Positions 15,757 through 24,502 of a stretch of DNA of 46,487 bases are shown here, piece after piece. Position 1 is the stretch's first letter, and each line of letters begins with the position of its first letter. Under the pieces are notes generated by a model that worked only from the letters and a program-made list of their open reading frames with translations, had not been told where the DNA came from and searched no databases. The stretch is taken from assembly GCA_937891825.1 (NCBI GenBank), contig CALAHN010000112.1, forward strand, positions 1 through 46,487, in the 5' to 3' direction. Source of the DNA: an uncultured Alphaproteobacteria bacterium. GTDB lineage: Bacteria > Pseudomonadota > Alphaproteobacteria > Bin95. The position numbers and the translations under genes were made by a program.

Positions 15757-16304
15757 AGGACGGGCGCCTTTCCGTCAACGATGTTTGAATCGGCATGCCC
15801 GCGCCAGAGCGCGCCCAGGCGGCCGACCTCCGCCGCGGCGCGCGCCAGGGCCTTTGGGTCATCCGGCAAGCCCTGCTTATAGAGGTTTCGGGCGAGCGCG
15901 TCTTCCACAGCCGCCGCGTCCGACCCGTCCGCGAACGCCGGCGCATAGATCGCGAGCCGCCCATAGAGCCGTTCGGTCAGGGCCTTCACCCGTTTGCCGA
16001 CGCCCAGATCGCCGGCGCCCAGATCGCGCAAGCTCGCATCCATGTCTGCGACGAACGCATCGCCGACCGACCGGCGCATCCGCCTGACGTCCGGCCCGCC
16101 GGCATTCATCCGCGCCCATGCGGCGGCAAGATGCAGCGCCAGCAATTCGAACCGGCATTCCGGCGAATCCTCCAGGCCGAACAGCGCAAGCCGCTCTGGC
16201 TGGACCGCGGGCGTCGCGATCAACCGATACAGCTCCCACGCGGGATCCGCCGTGCGGTTGACCCTTGCCGCCCAATACGCTTTCAATCTGCCAATTGCGC
16301 CCAT
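15753..16304 (-). CDS. ubiquinol-cytochrome c chaperone family protein
   Basis: A 183-aa helical protein of the Cbp3/UQCC1-like chaperone family, which in mitochondria helps fold cytochrome b of the bc1 complex. Characteristic are FELLALHLAAAWARMNAG, VADMDASLRDLGAGDLGVGK and RVKALTERLYGRLAIYAPAF. No membrane segment. Its stop overlaps the yceD start (ATGA). It is transcribed divergently from bamE with only 26 nt between the two start codons, an arrangement I recognise from other alphaproteobacteria. Clear family; function in bacteria largely inferred from the eukaryotic homologue. Confidence 0.9.
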   Translation of the reverse strand: MGAIGRLKAYWAARVNRTADPAWELYRLIATPAVQPERLALFGLEDSPECRFELLALHLAAAWARMNAGGPDVRRMRRSVGDAFVADMDASLRDLGAGDLGVGKRVKALTERLYGRLAIYAPAFADGSDAAAVEDALARNLYKQGLPDDPKALARAAAEVGRLGALWRGHADSNIVDGKAPVL

Positions 16305-16330
16305 GCCGTCCCTCGACTATTTAAGGCCAC

Positions 16331-16774
16331 ATGAGCCATCGTATTATCCTCGCGGCTTCGGCCGCCCTGCTGTTGCTTAGCGCATGCGCCGAGCAGGTAT
16401 CCACCCATGGCCAGATCCTGCGCACGGCCACCGTAGAGGATGTTAAGCCCGGCGTCGCGACCAAGCGCGACGTCCGCGCCATCCTCGGCTCGCCGACGAG
16501 CGTCGCGCCGTTCGATACCAGCGTCTGGTACTACATCAGCCAGGTGAAAGTGCAGGAAGCTTTTTTCAAGGCCGAGACGGCGCAGCAGCAAGTCCTGATC
16601 ATGCACTTCGACGGCGCCGATGTGGTCGACAGCATCGGCGTGCGCGGCGAGGAGGACAGCGAGGAAATCCTGCTGGTCTCCCGCGAAACCCCGACCGCCG
16701 GCCACAAGCTGACCTTCCTCGAACAGTTGATCGGCAATGTCGGCCGCTTTACCAAGGAAGAAGGCGCCAAATAG
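16331..16774 (+). CDS. bamE: outer-membrane assembly lipoprotein BamE (SmpA/OmlA)
   Basis: Lipoprotein of 147 aa. The signal peptide ends in the lipobox LLSAC with Cys19. The mature domain holds the SmpA/OmlA pattern: VKPGVATKRDVRAILGSPTS, TSVWYYISQVKVQEAFF and QVLIMHFDGADVVDSI. It is an accessory subunit of the BAM complex that inserts beta-barrel proteins in the outer membrane. The SD-like AAGG lies 5-6 nt before the ATG. The C-terminus (LTFLEQLIGNVGRFTKEE) matches the usual alphaproteobacterial BamE tail. Confidence 0.95.
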   Translation: MSHRIILAASAALLLLSACAEQVSTHGQILRTATVEDVKPGVATKRDVRAILGSPTSVAPFDTSVWYYISQVKVQEAFFKAETAQQQVLIMHFDGADVVDSIGVRGEEDSEEILLVSRETPTAGHKLTFLEQLIGNVGRFTKEEGAK

Positions 16775-16806
16775 CGCCGCCGCCCTGGCCGGCCTCCGGA
16801 ATGATA

Positions 16807-16883
16807 TGGCGTCTCCGGCTGGATTCGAACCAGCGGCCCCAGGATTAGGAATCCTGTGCTCTATCCGACTGAGCTACGGAGAC
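16807..16883 (-). tRNA. tRNA-Arg (anticodon CCT)
   Basis: Read on the minus strand: acceptor arms GTCTCCG and CGGAGAC pair perfectly; the D arm contains AGCTCAGTCGG; the anticodon stem CAGGA/TCCTG closes the loop TTCCTAA with anticodon CCT; the T arm has GGTTCGAATCC. Discriminator G and an encoded CCA end at 16807. It is a 77-nt gene without intron, lying 32 nt from the bamE stop and opposite in strand. Confidence 0.97.
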
Positions 16884-16939
16884 ACGCGGCGCACTCTAGC
16901 GGGTACTGCGCCGAGCGTCGAGCGGTTGCTGCGACAGCG

Positions 16940-16967
16940 TTGACAATTGGCTTAAACCCTATACTAT
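16940..16967 (+). promoter_or_regulatory. sigma70-type promoter of the cold-shock gene
   Basis: A perfect -35 TTGACA (16940-16945) is followed after 16 nt by TACTAT (16962-16967), or with shorter spacing by TATACT (16960-16965). Transcription would start near 16975, giving a 5' leader of about 145 nt before the ATG at 17121, which is usual for regulated csp genes. Confidence 0.65.
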
Positions 16968-17120
16968 GTCATGCACGTCTTCGTTTCGATCGTTCTCTGC
17001 GTGCAATCGGCTGACCGGCTATCGCCTCTCGGCCCCTTCGCTCAGCGGCGCTCTGCTGACGTTCGACGACGCGAGCCTCACGTGAGGCTGGCACGGACAA
17101 ATATGAAGGGAGTACACCCG

Positions 17121-17330
17121 ATGGCCAAAGGCACGGTTAAGTGGTTCAACGCCACCAAAGGTTACGGATTTATCGAGCCCAGCGAAGGCGGCAAGGATGT
17201 GTTCGTGCACATTTCAGCGCTGGAACGCGCTGGCCTGCGCTCGCTGCAGGACGGTCAGGCCGTCACCTACGAACTCGGCGAAGATCAGCGCGGCCGCGTT
17301 TCGGCTGAGAACATCGTCGTCAGCGGCTAA
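17121..17330 (+). CDS. cold-shock family protein (CspA-like)
   Basis: Single cold-shock domain, 69 aa, an RNA/ssDNA chaperone of the CspA type. RNP1 (KGYGFIEP) and RNP2 (VFVHIS) are both intact, as is the opening [18 protein letters not shown]. The start has AAGGGAG 8-10 nt upstream. The long leader contains a perfect 16-bp palindrome (17074-17089) shortly before the SD, so expression may be tuned by RNA structure. A strong terminator follows 60 nt after the stop. Confidence 0.96.
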   Translation: MAKGTVKWFNATKGYGFIEPSEGGKDVFVHISALERAGLRSLQDGQAVTYELGEDQRGRVSAENIVVSG

Positions 17331-17390
17331 TCCAGTCTGAAATTCCGGGCGCGCGTCTAGCAGCGCCCAGGAATACTGGCCAACCGAATG

Positions 17391-17428
17391 AAATGCGCCG
17401 GAACGGTGACGTTCCGGCGCATTTTTTT
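17391..17428 (+). terminator. rho-independent terminator between csp and slyD-like gene
   Basis: Arms 17391-17405 and 17410-17424 pair over 15 bp (core GCGCCGGAACG with CGTTCCGGCGC) around a GTGA loop and run into seven Ts ending at 17428. It is the clearest terminator in the window. It ends only 23 nt before the next ATG. Confidence 0.95.
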
Positions 17429-17451
17429 ATTCTAAAACAAAGGACTTCAGT

Positions 17452-17892
17452 ATGCGACAGGCGACCAAAGGCGATCGGGTCAGCGTCCACTACACCGGCA
17501 CGCTCAAGAACGGGTTGGAATTCGACTCGTCCCGCGGCCGCGAACCGATGGACGTCGCCATCGGCGCCGGGCGCCTGATCAAGACCTTCGAGCATGCCCT
17601 CCTCGGCATGACCGTCGGCGCGGTCAAGACAATCACCGTTTCCCCCGAGGACGCCTATGGTCCGCGCCACGAGGCGATGGTCCACGTGGTCGCGCGCGAG
17701 CAATTGCCGCCCAATCTGGACGTCGCGATCGGCATGGCGCTGGAAGCGACCGACCAGGCCGGCAACCCGATCTCCTTCCGCGTCAAGGCCTTCGACGACG
17801 ACCGCGTGACGCTCGACGCCAACCATCCGCTGGCGGGCGAAACCCTCAACTTCGAGATCGAACTGGTAGCGTTCGCGGCCGACGAGGACTGA
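17452..17892 (+). CDS. FKBP-type peptidyl-prolyl isomerase, SlyD-like
   Basis: A 146-aa SlyD-type FKBP: an FKBP half (GDRVSVHYTGTLKNGLEFDS, MTVGAVKTITVSPEDAYG) with an inserted-flap domain at residues about 75-125 (EAMVHVVAREQLP, VTLDANHPLAGETLNFEIEL). It catalyses proline isomerisation and acts as a chaperone in the cytosol. The His/Cys-rich metal-binding tail of E. coli SlyD is absent; the protein ends AADED. The SD AAAGGA lies about 7 nt before the ATG. The only space for a promoter is inside or before the csp terminator. Confidence 0.93.
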   Translation: MRQATKGDRVSVHYTGTLKNGLEFDSSRGREPMDVAIGAGRLIKTFEHALLGMTVGAVKTITVSPEDAYGPRHEAMVHVVAREQLPPNLDVAIGMALEATDQAGNPISFRVKAFDDDRVTLDANHPLAGETLNFEIELVAFAADED

Positions 17893-17920
17893 CCCGCAGT
17901 CCGGAGACGCCGGCTTCGGG

Positions 17921-20599
17921 CTATGCCGCTTGCTGGTCCGGCGCCGACGGGTCATAGCCCAGGACCGGCGAGAGCCAGCGTTCGACGGTTTCCAGATCGA
18001 CGCCCTTGCGCGCCGCATAATCGGCCGCCTGGTCCCGCTCAACCCGCGAGACGCCGAAAAAACGGGCTTCCGGATGGGCGAAGTACCAGCCCGAAACCGA
18101 GGCGCCCGGCGTCATTGCGAAGCTTTCGGTGAGCGCCATGCCGGTCCGGGCTTCCGCCTCCAGCAACCGGAACAGGCCGGTTTTCTCCGAGTGGTCCGGG
18201 CAGGCCGGGTAACCCGGCGCCGGGCGAATACCCTGAAAACGCTCGCGGATCAGGTCTTCGTTCGGCAAGGCCTCGTCCGGCGCGTAACCCCAATGGGTCG
18301 TGCGGACGCGTTCATGCAGGCGCTCGGCGAAAGCTTCGGCCAGGCGGTCGGCCAGCGCCTTGGTCAGGATGGCGTTGTAGTCGTCGTTCGCTTCCTCGAA
18401 GCGCCGGGCGATGGCGTCCGTTTCTGCGCCTGACGTGACCGCGAAGGCGCCGACATAATCCGGAATGCCGGAATCCGCGGCCGCGACGAAGTCCGCGAGG
18501 CAATCGTTCGGCTGGCCTTCCCGCTTCGGCACCTGCTGGCGGAGACACCGGATATGGGTCAGCACGGTCTCGCGGTCGTCGTCGGTATAGAGCGCGATAT
18601 CGTCGCCGACCCGGCCGGCCGGCCAGAAGCCCGCCACACCCCGTGGAGTCAGCCAGGCTTCATCTACCATGCGTTGCAGCAGCGCCTTGGCGTCCGTGAA
18701 AAGCGAGCGCGCCGCCTCTCCGACCTTGGCGTCCTCCAGGATGCGCGGATAGGTTCCATGGAGTTCCCATGTCCGGAAGAACGGCGTCCAGTCGATCCGG
18801 TCGACCAGATCGGCGAGCGTGATGTCGTCGACCGTGCGCGGCCCCAGGAACGTCGGGCGCTTCGGCGTATAGGCCGTCCAGTCGACGGCGCGGGAATTGG
18901 CGCGGGCGACCTCGATCGGAACGCGCGCGACCTTGCGGCCGCCGGCCCGAGCGGTTCGGATATCGGCATACTCAGACGCGATCGTCTGGCGGAATTCCGC
19001 GCCGCGCCCGCCGTCCGACAAGAGCGCCGAGCACACGCCGACCGCGCGCGAGGCGTCGAGCACATGGACCACGCCCTGGTCATAGGCAGGCTCAATCCGA
19101 AGCGCCGTGTGGGCTTTCGACGTAGTCGCGCCGCCAATCAACAGCGGCAGGGCGAATTTCTGCCGGCGCATTTCGCTCGCGACATTGACCATCTCGTCGA
19201 GCGACGGCGTGATCAGGCCGGAGAGGCCGATGATGTCCGCCTGTTCGCGCTTCGCTGTCTCCAGGATCTTCTCGGTCGGCACCATCACCCCAAGGTCAAT
19301 GACCTTGTAGTTGTTGCACTGAAGCACGACGCCGACGATGTTCTTGCCGATATCGTGGACATCGCCCTTGACCGTCGCCATGACGATGACGCCGGCATTG
19401 CTTTGGTCGCCCGCCTGCTTCTCGGCCTCGATATACGGGGTCAGATAGGCGACCGCTTGCTTCATCACCCGCGCCGATTTCACAACCTGCGGCAGAAACA
19501 TCTTGCCCGCGCCGAAGAGGTCGCCGACGACATTCATGCCCGCCATCAACGGCCCCTCGATCACGTCGAGCGGGCGCACGGACTTGGCCCGGGCTTCTTC
19601 CGTATCCGCCTCGACGAAGGTCGTGATGCCGCGCACCAGGGCATGTTCCAGCCGCTGCTCGACCGGGCGTTCGCGCCAGGTCAGGTCTTCCTTGGCGGCG
19701 GCTCTGCCCTTCTCGCCGCGGTAACGCTCGGCGATTTCCAGCAGCCGCTCGGTGCCGTCGGCGCGGCGGTTCAATACCACGTCCTCGACCCGCTCGCGGA
19801 GTTCGGGATCGATATCGTCATACACATCGAGCTGGCCGGCATTGACGATGCCCATGTCCATGCCAGCCTGGATCGCATGAAAGAGAAACACCGAGTGCAT
19901 CGCCCGGCGCACGATTTCATTGCCGCGGAACGAGAACGACACGTTCGAGACGCCGCCCGAGACATGGACGTCGGGCATTTCCTGCTTGATCTGGCGCGTC
20001 GCTTCGATGAAGGCGACGCCATAGCCGTCATGCTCGGGAATGCCGGTCGCGATGGCGAAGATATTCGGATCGAAGATGATGTCCTCGGGCGGCATGCCGA
20101 CGGTTTCCGTCAAGAGGCGGTAGGCGCGCCTGCAAATCTCGAGCTTGCGCTCGACAGTATCGGCCTGGCCGTCCTCGTCGAACGCCATGACGACGACGGC
20201 GGCGCCGTAGCGCCGGCAAAGCCGGGCTTGCTGCAGGAAAGCGGCCTCGCCTTCCTTCATGCTGATCGAATTGACGATCGATTTGCCCTGGACGCATTTC
20301 AGGCCGGTCTCGATGATCGACCATTTGGAGGAATCGATCATGATCGGCACGGCCGCGATATCCGGCTCGGCCGCGATCAGATTGAGGAACGTCTTCATCG
20401 CGGCTTCGGACTCGAGCAAGCCCTCGTCCATATTGACGTCGAGGACCTGGGCGCCGTTCTGCACCTGCTCCAGCGCGACCGCGAGCGCGGCGTCGTAGTC
20501 GCCCGCCATGATCAGCTTGCGGAAGCGCGCGGAGCCCGTGACGTTCGTCCGCTCGCCGACATTGATGAAGCGCGGCTGGTTTGACATGGGCTCGCTCAT
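17921..20599 (-). CDS. metH: cobalamin-dependent methionine synthase, C-terminal polypeptide (pterin, B12, activation domains)
   Basis: Second part of a split MetH, 892 aa. Order: methyl-THF/pterin-binding domain (about 8-265; [20 protein letters not shown]), B12 cap and Rossmann domain (about 310-550) with the cobalt-ligand His415 in DVHDIGKN, and the SAM-binding activation domain (about 570-880; [31 protein letters not shown]). It moves methyl from 5-methyl-THF through cobalamin to homocysteine bound on the partner protein. Its ATG overlaps the stop of the homocysteine-domain gene as ATGA. Two-gene MetH is known from other alphaproteobacteria, so this is a natural split and not a frameshift. 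Convergent with slyD-like. Confidence 0.96.
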   Translation of the reverse strand: MSEPMSNQPRFINVGERTNVTGSARFRKLIMAGDYDAALAVALEQVQNGAQVLDVNMDEGLLESEAAMKTFLNLIAAEPDIAAVPIMIDSSKWSIIETGLKCVQGKSIVNSISMKEGEAAFLQQARLCRRYGAAVVVMAFDEDGQADTVERKLEICRRAYRLLTETVGMPPEDIIFDPNIFAIATGIPEHDGYGVAFIEATRQIKQEMPDVHVSGGVSNVSFSFRGNEIVRRAMHSVFLFHAIQAGMDMGIVNAGQLDVYDDIDPELRERVEDVVLNRRADGTERLLEIAERYRGEKGRAAAKEDLTWRERPVEQRLEHALVRGITTFVEADTEEARAKSVRPLDVIEGPLMAGMNVVGDLFGAGKMFLPQVVKSARVMKQAVAYLTPYIEAEKQAGDQSNAGVIVMATVKGDVHDIGKNIVGVVLQCNNYKVIDLGVMVPTEKILETAKREQADIIGLSGLITPSLDEMVNVASEMRRQKFALPLLIGGATTSKAHTALRIEPAYDQGVVHVLDASRAVGVCSALLSDGGRGAEFRQTIASEYADIRTARAGGRKVARVPIEVARANSRAVDWTAYTPKRPTFLGPRTVDDITLADLVDRIDWTPFFRTWELHGTYPRILEDAKVGEAARSLFTDAKALLQRMVDEAWLTPRGVAGFWPAGRVGDDIALYTDDDRETVLTHIRCLRQQVPKREGQPNDCLADFVAAADSGIPDYVGAFAVTSGAETDAIARRFEEANDDYNAILTKALADRLAEAFAERLHERVRTTHWGYAPDEALPNEDLIRERFQGIRPAPGYPACPDHSEKTGLFRLLEAEARTGMALTESFAMTPGASVSGWYFAHPEARFFGVSRVERDQAADYAARKGVDLETVERWLSPVLGYDPSAPDQQAA

Positions 20600-21657
20600 G
20601 CCACGGCCACGAACGGCTCGAGGCCGGAAAGGCGGAGACGCCTCGGCAGGCCCGGCGGCGTGCGCGGCCGCTTGCCTTTGACCGCCTGCGCGATCGCGCG
20701 GATATGGTCAGGCGTCGTCCCGCAGCAGCCGCCGACAATGTTGACCAGCCCGGAATCGGTCCATTCCGCGAGGTGCGCTGCCGTTTCGTCCGGCGTTTCG
20801 TCATATCCGCCAAGATCGTTCGGCAGGCCCGCATTGGGATGGGCCGAAACGCGCACGTCCGCCACCCGCGCGATCGCAGCCACATGCGGCCGCAATTGCG
20901 CGGCGCCGAGCGCGCAATTGAAGCCGACGCTGAAGGGCCGCGCATGCATGATCGAGTGCCAGAACGCTTCAGGCGTCTGCCCGGAGAGCGTGCGGCCGGA
21001 GAGGTCCGTAATCGTGCCGGAAATCATGATAGGCACAGTCCGGCCGGTTTCCTCCGCGAGCGCCATCAACGCGAAGATCGCGGCCTTGGCGTTCAGGGTA
21101 TCGAACACGGTCTCCACCAGGAAGATGTCCGCGCCGCCCTCAAGCAGCGCGGTCGCCTGCTCCCGGTAGGCGACGACCAGTTCGTCGAAGGAGACGTTCC
21201 GGAAGCCCGGATCGTTCACGTCCGGCGAGATCGAGGCGGTGCGGTTGGTCGGCCCGATGGCGCCCGCGACGAAGCGCGGCCTGTCCGGCGTCGAGGCCGC
21301 ATCGGCGGCGGCGCGGGCGAGTTCCGCGCCCATGCGGTTGATATCGCCGACCGCCGCCTGCATGCCATAATCGGCCTGGGCGATCGCGGTGCCGTTGAAG
21401 GTGTTGGTCTTCAGGATGTCGGCGCCGGCTTCCAGATAGGCATCGTGGATTTTCCGGATCGCCGCGGGCTGGGTGACGTTCAAGAGGTCGTTATCTCCTT
21501 GCAGGTCCCAGTCCCAGTCCTTGAACCGGTCGCCGCGAAACGCCGCTTCATCCAATTTCAGGTTCTGGATCATGGTGCCCATCGCCCCGTCGAGCACCAG
21601 GACACGGGTCTTGGCGGCGGCGCACAAGGCGGCGATGCGCTCTTCGGGCGTCTGCAT
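20596..21657 (-). CDS. metH: methionine synthase, homocysteine S-methyltransferase polypeptide
   Basis: First part of the split MetH, 353 aa, the zinc-dependent homocysteine-binding barrel. Zinc ligands are Cys248 (GFNCALG), Cys311 and Cys312 (GGCCGTTP). The N-terminal [14 protein letters not shown] and [12 protein letters not shown] are typical. It must act with the B12-bearing polypeptide encoded next, to which it is translationally coupled. The start [11 protein letters not shown] follows a 257-nt region with a palindromic candidate operator and a hairpin repeat, so it probably has its own promoter. Confidence 0.96.
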   Translation of the reverse strand: MQTPEERIAALCAAAKTRVLVLDGAMGTMIQNLKLDEAAFRGDRFKDWDWDLQGDNDLLNVTQPAAIRKIHDAYLEAGADILKTNTFNGTAIAQADYGMQAAVGDINRMGAELARAAADAASTPDRPRFVAGAIGPTNRTASISPDVNDPGFRNVSFDELVVAYREQATALLEGGADIFLVETVFDTLNAKAAIFALMALAEETGRTVPIMISGTITDLSGRTLSGQTPEAFWHSIMHARPFSVGFNCALGAAQLRPHVAAIARVADVRVSAHPNAGLPNDLGGYDETPDETAAHLAEWTDSGLVNIVGGCCGTTPDHIRAIAQAVKGKRPRTPPGLPRRLRLSGLEPFVAVA

Positions 21658-21737
21658 TCTTGAAAACCCTCATTCGATCGGACCGCGCTTGAGCGGAAAC
21701 GCCGGGGCGCGGCCGGTCGGATCGTTATCATAAATCT

Positions 21738-21777
21738 GGACCATGGGCCGCGCCCTAACCTCGGCGCGCCATGCTCC
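21738..21777 (-). repeat. imperfect hairpin, type-2 repeat, copy 1
   Basis: CATGG (21742-21746) pairs with CCATG (21769-21773) and CGCGCC (21749-21754) with GGCGCG (21763-21768), with GC bulged and CTAACCTC in the loop; GGA at 21738-21740 and TCC at 21775-21777 extend it. The right arm CGCGCCATGCTC is identical over 12 nt to the hairpin at 43456-43493. It lies in the leader side of metH. Confidence 0.6.
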
Positions 21778-21806
21778 AGCAGCCGGATCGGCCGCATACA
21801 GATATA

Positions 21807-21824
21807 TGCATATTGTTATATGCA
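21807..21824. promoter_or_regulatory. candidate operator upstream of metH
   Basis: TGCATAT and ATATGCA form a perfect 7-bp inverted repeat with a 4-nt spacer, in the AT-rich core of an otherwise GC-rich gap about 150 nt before the metH start. The size and symmetry suit a dimeric winged-helix repressor; SAM/SAH-responsive ArsR-type regulators are known for methionine genes, but the regulator here is not identified. Confidence 0.5.
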
Positions 21825-21914
21825 AAGCAAGAAAACGGCCGCACGCCGAGCCTGAATGCCTGCGCGGCGCCCAGCCTAGGGCGGCAGCCTCACGCCGCCC
21901 GAGCGCGCTTCGTT

Positions 21915-23024
21915 CTAATAGACGACGACGCTCCGGATGCTTTCACCGGAATGCATCAGGTCGAAAGCGCTGTTGATCTTTTCGAGCGGCATGGTGTGGG
22001 TGATCAGCGGATCGATCGAGATCTTGCCCTCCATGTAGAGGTCGACGATCTTCGGGACATCCGTCCGGCCTCGCGCGCCGCCGAAGGCGCTGCCGCGCCA
22101 GACGCGTCCGGTCACGAGCTGGAACGGCCGCGTCTTGATTTCGGCCCCGGCGGGCGCGACGCCGATAATCACGCTTTCGCCCCAGCCCTTGTGGCAAGCT
22201 TCGAGCGCCACCCGCATGACATCGACATTGCCGATACATTCGAAGGTGTAGTCCGCCCCGCCCTGGGTCAGCTCGACCAGATGGCCCGCGAGATCGCCCT
22301 TGACCTTGCTTGGGTTTACGAAGTCCGTCATGCCGAACTGGGTCGCGAGCGGCACTTTGCCTTCATTGAGATCGACGCCGATGATCTGGCGCGCGCCGAC
22401 CATCTTCAGGCCCTGAATGACGTTCAGGCCAATGCCGCCCAGACCGAAGACTATCGCCCGGGACATCGGCTCGACCTTCGCGGTGAACATGACGGCGCCG
22501 AGGCCCGTCGTCACGCCGCAGCCGATATAACAGATCTTGTCGAACGGCGCGTCGGGACGCACCTTGGCGAGCGCGATTTCCGGCAGCACCGTGTAGTTCG
22601 AAAAGGTCGAGCAGCCCATATAATGCAGGAGCTTCTTGCCCTTGTAGGAAAAGCGGCTGGTGCCGTCCGGCATCAGCCCCTGCCCCTGGGTCGTGCGGAT
22701 CGACTGGCAGAGGTTGGTCTTCGGATTGAGGCAATATTCGCAGGTCCGGCATTCGGGCGTGTAAAGCGGGATCACATGGTCGCCTGGCTTCAGCGTCGAA
22801 ACGCCGGGGCCGACTTCGAGGACGACGCCAGCGCCTTCATGGCCGAGGATCGCCGGAAAAGCCCCTTCAGGATCGGAGCCGGAGAGCGTGAACTCATCGG
22901 TGTGGCATACGCCCGTCGCCTTGATCTCAACCAGCACTTCTCCCGCGCGCGGCCCGTCCAGGTCGACCTCGACGATCTCCAATGGCTTGCCCGCTTCGAA
23001 CGCGACTGCCGCCTTGCTTTTCAT
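21915..23024 (-). CDS. frmA: S-(hydroxymethyl)glutathione dehydrogenase (class III alcohol dehydrogenase)
   Basis: Zinc-dependent, NAD-linked enzyme that oxidises S-hydroxymethylglutathione in formaldehyde detoxification and acts as GSNO reductase. It is 369 aa. Catalytic zinc ligands are Cys40, His62 and the Cys in YIGCGVTTG; the structural zinc site is Cys92, 95, 98 and 106. The NAD motif is [24 protein letters not shown] and SIRTTQGQG (with the class III Arg) separate it from other ADHs. An inverted repeat sits just upstream of the start. No FrmB esterase or glutathione genes are adjacent. Confidence 0.96.
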   Translation of the reverse strand: MKSKAAVAFEAGKPLEIVEVDLDGPRAGEVLVEIKATGVCHTDEFTLSGSDPEGAFPAILGHEGAGVVLEVGPGVSTLKPGDHVIPLYTPECRTCEYCLNPKTNLCQSIRTTQGQGLMPDGTSRFSYKGKKLLHYMGCSTFSNYTVLPEIALAKVRPDAPFDKICYIGCGVTTGLGAVMFTAKVEPMSRAIVFGLGGIGLNVIQGLKMVGARQIIGVDLNEGKVPLATQFGMTDFVNPSKVKGDLAGHLVELTQGGADYTFECIGNVDVMRVALEACHKGWGESVIIGVAPAGAEIKTRPFQLVTGRVWRGSAFGGARGRTDVPKIVDLYMEGKISIDPLITHTMPLEKINSAFDLMHSGESIRSVVVY

Positions 23025-23034
23025 GGCCCCGTAT

Positions 23035-23064
23035 CCCCTTGATCGATAGCGCTACATCAAGGGG
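23035..23064. promoter_or_regulatory. inverted repeat in the frmA leader
   Basis: CCCCTTGAT (23035-23043) and ATCAAGGGG (23056-23064) form a perfect 9-bp inverted repeat with a 12-nt spacer. Its near arm begins 11 nt before the ATG and supplies the A/G-rich SD (AAGGGG on the minus strand), so a hairpin or bound repressor there would block initiation. Confidence 0.5.
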
Positions 23065-23120
23065 AAACCTATCGCGGGCGCGCTGCATCTGTCCACGGGG
23101 GTCCGGCAATACTTCCAGGC

Positions 23121-23170
23121 GAATGATCCACTCGTCTTCGGGCGATTCCGCCGAAAGCCAGCCCGATCTA
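23121..23170 (-). repeat. 50-bp palindromic repeat, diverged copy C
   Basis: Aligns without gaps with copy A. Thirteen central bases (GGGCGATTCCGCC on the plus strand) and the terminal GATCTA are identical, while the outer arms have drifted. The stem is imperfect. As in copy B, the repeat's terminal TAG is the stop codon of the adjoining ORF. Confidence 0.6.
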
Positions 23171-23437
23171 GCGGAGCAGATCGATCGTCACGAGGCCCGC
23201 CGCGACCGCAAAGCACACTGCCGCAAGCGTTGAAAGCGCCGACTGGATCAGCTTATGCCAGGCGGCCGCGACCGCCTCGTCGGCTGTCAGGCCGGCTTCG
23301 GCGGCCTCCGTCAGCACGCCCGGCGGCTGCCCGTACAACGACCAACGACGGAGAACCAGCCAATCCCGGAACAGCCCGAGCGTCCGGGCGCCCATCAAGA
23401 GCGGAATGCAGACAATCAGGATGAGGATGAACCGCAT
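23168..23437 (-). CDS. small membrane protein, 89 aa, unknown
   Basis: Unrecognised. An N-terminal hydrophobic helix (FILILIVCIPLLMGARTLG) and a C-terminal one (ALSTLAAVCFAVAAGLVTID) flank a soluble stretch of about 40 residues (RDWLVLRRWSLYGQPPG, then an acidic helix). This is a plausible two-helix membrane protein with normal codon use. No clear SD is seen before the ATG. The stop TAG is supplied by the end of the palindromic repeat. It follows the EamA gene on the same strand after 144 nt. Confidence 0.5.
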   Translation of the reverse strand: MRFILILIVCIPLLMGARTLGLFRDWLVLRRWSLYGQPPGVLTEAAEAGLTADEAVAAAWHKLIQSALSTLAAVCFAVAAGLVTIDLLR

Positions 23438-23581
23438 GGCGGCCAGGCTGCGCCGTCAACCGACGGGGGGACCGCCCGCCGGCGCCAGGAAGCTCGCCGC
23501 CAGAGCGTCGCCCGCATGGCTGTGCTTGTTCATGGTCGGACAGTGCTGGGATTATCGAATTCTGTAAAGCGCTGGCCAGGT

Positions 23582-24493
23582 TCAGACAGCCGCTTTACGT
23601 CGGGCGGTTTCGCGCCACAGCACATAAAGGCCAGAGGCGATGACGATGCCGCCGCCGACGAACGTCCAGAGGCCGGGGGTCTCCTCGAACAGGACATAGC
23701 CGAGGCCGATCGCCCAAAGCACGCGCACGTAGTTGAAGGGCGCAACCAGCGACGCATCCGCCGCGCTCAAGCTTTGCAGCATGGTGAGATGCGCGAGGAA
23801 GCCCAGCACGCCCATGCCGGCGATGCTCGCGATCTCCCAGAGCGTCAGCGGCTTCCAATCGATCAGCGCCGCCGCCGTCAACACCACGACGGCGCCGACG
23901 GCGAACGAGTAGCAGAGCGTCGTCTCGAAGCTGTCCCGCCCTGCAAGCAGCCGGGTCACGATCTGATAGAAGGCGAAGAAGATCGCCCCGATCAGCGGCA
24001 GCAGCGCCAGCCACTGGAAAATCGCCGTGCCCGGCTGCATGACGACCGCGGCGCCGGTCAGGCCGATCAGCACCGCCGCCCAGCGGCGCCAGCCGACCGG
24101 CTCGCCGAGCAAGGGAACGGAGAGCGCGACGATCCAAAGCGGCGACGTGAAGCTGATGACCGTCGCCTCGGCCAGCGGCAGATGCTTGAGCGCGATGAAC
24201 AGCATCGAGAGCGACATGACCAGCATCAACCCCCGCAGCACCTGCAGGCCGGGCGCGGCGCTGGCATAAAGCCGCTTCAGCGGGATGCCCTTCGCCAGCC
24301 CCAGGATCATAGCGCAGACCCAGATCGCCAGAAAATACAGGCCGACGACCTGAAGCTGGGGCACTGTCTGCATCACGAGCTTGCCAAAGGCGTCGACGAT
24401 GCCGATGCAGCTCATCGAGAACAGCATCATCACGATCCCATAGACCGGACGATTGCGTTCAAGCGGTTTGAGGGAGGTTCTCGGGGCGCGCAT
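23582..24493 (-). CDS. EamA/DMT-family transporter
   Basis: Ten-helix drug/metabolite transporter of 303 aa made of two EamA repeats (about 18-150 and 160-298). Typical parts are MSCIGIVDAFGKLVM, ATVISFTSPLWIVALSVPLL and VAPFNYVRVLWAIGLGYVLF. It probably exports a small metabolite. It starts 9 nt after the SSS kinase stop on the same strand, so it likely shares the transcript. It is only distantly similar to the EamA protein at 5956-6951. Confidence 0.92.
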   Translation of the reverse strand: MRAPRTSLKPLERNRPVYGIVMMLFSMSCIGIVDAFGKLVMQTVPQLQVVGLYFLAIWVCAMILGLAKGIPLKRLYASAAPGLQVLRGLMLVMSLSMLFIALKHLPLAEATVISFTSPLWIVALSVPLLGEPVGWRRWAAVLIGLTGAAVVMQPGTAIFQWLALLPLIGAIFFAFYQIVTRLLAGRDSFETTLCYSFAVGAVVVLTAAALIDWKPLTLWEIASIAGMGVLGFLAHLTMLQSLSAADASLVAPFNYVRVLWAIGLGYVLFEETPGLWTFVGGGIVIASGLYVLWRETARRKAAV

Positions 24494-24502
24494 GGCGCCA
24501 GC

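Noticed and set aside
18554-20584. A 676-codon open frame on the plus strand
   Set aside because: Antisense shadow of metH, with low-complexity Arg/Asp/His composition and no recognisable motif.
17921-21657. Split metH as a frameshifted gene
   Set aside because: The break is at a domain boundary, the second gene has its own ATG in an ATGA overlap, and two-gene MetH is known in alphaproteobacteria.
23456-23533. A 25-codon ORF on the minus strand (MNKHSHAGDALAASF...)
   Set aside because: Codon use is plausible, but there is no SD and no recognisable feature; too short to support alone.
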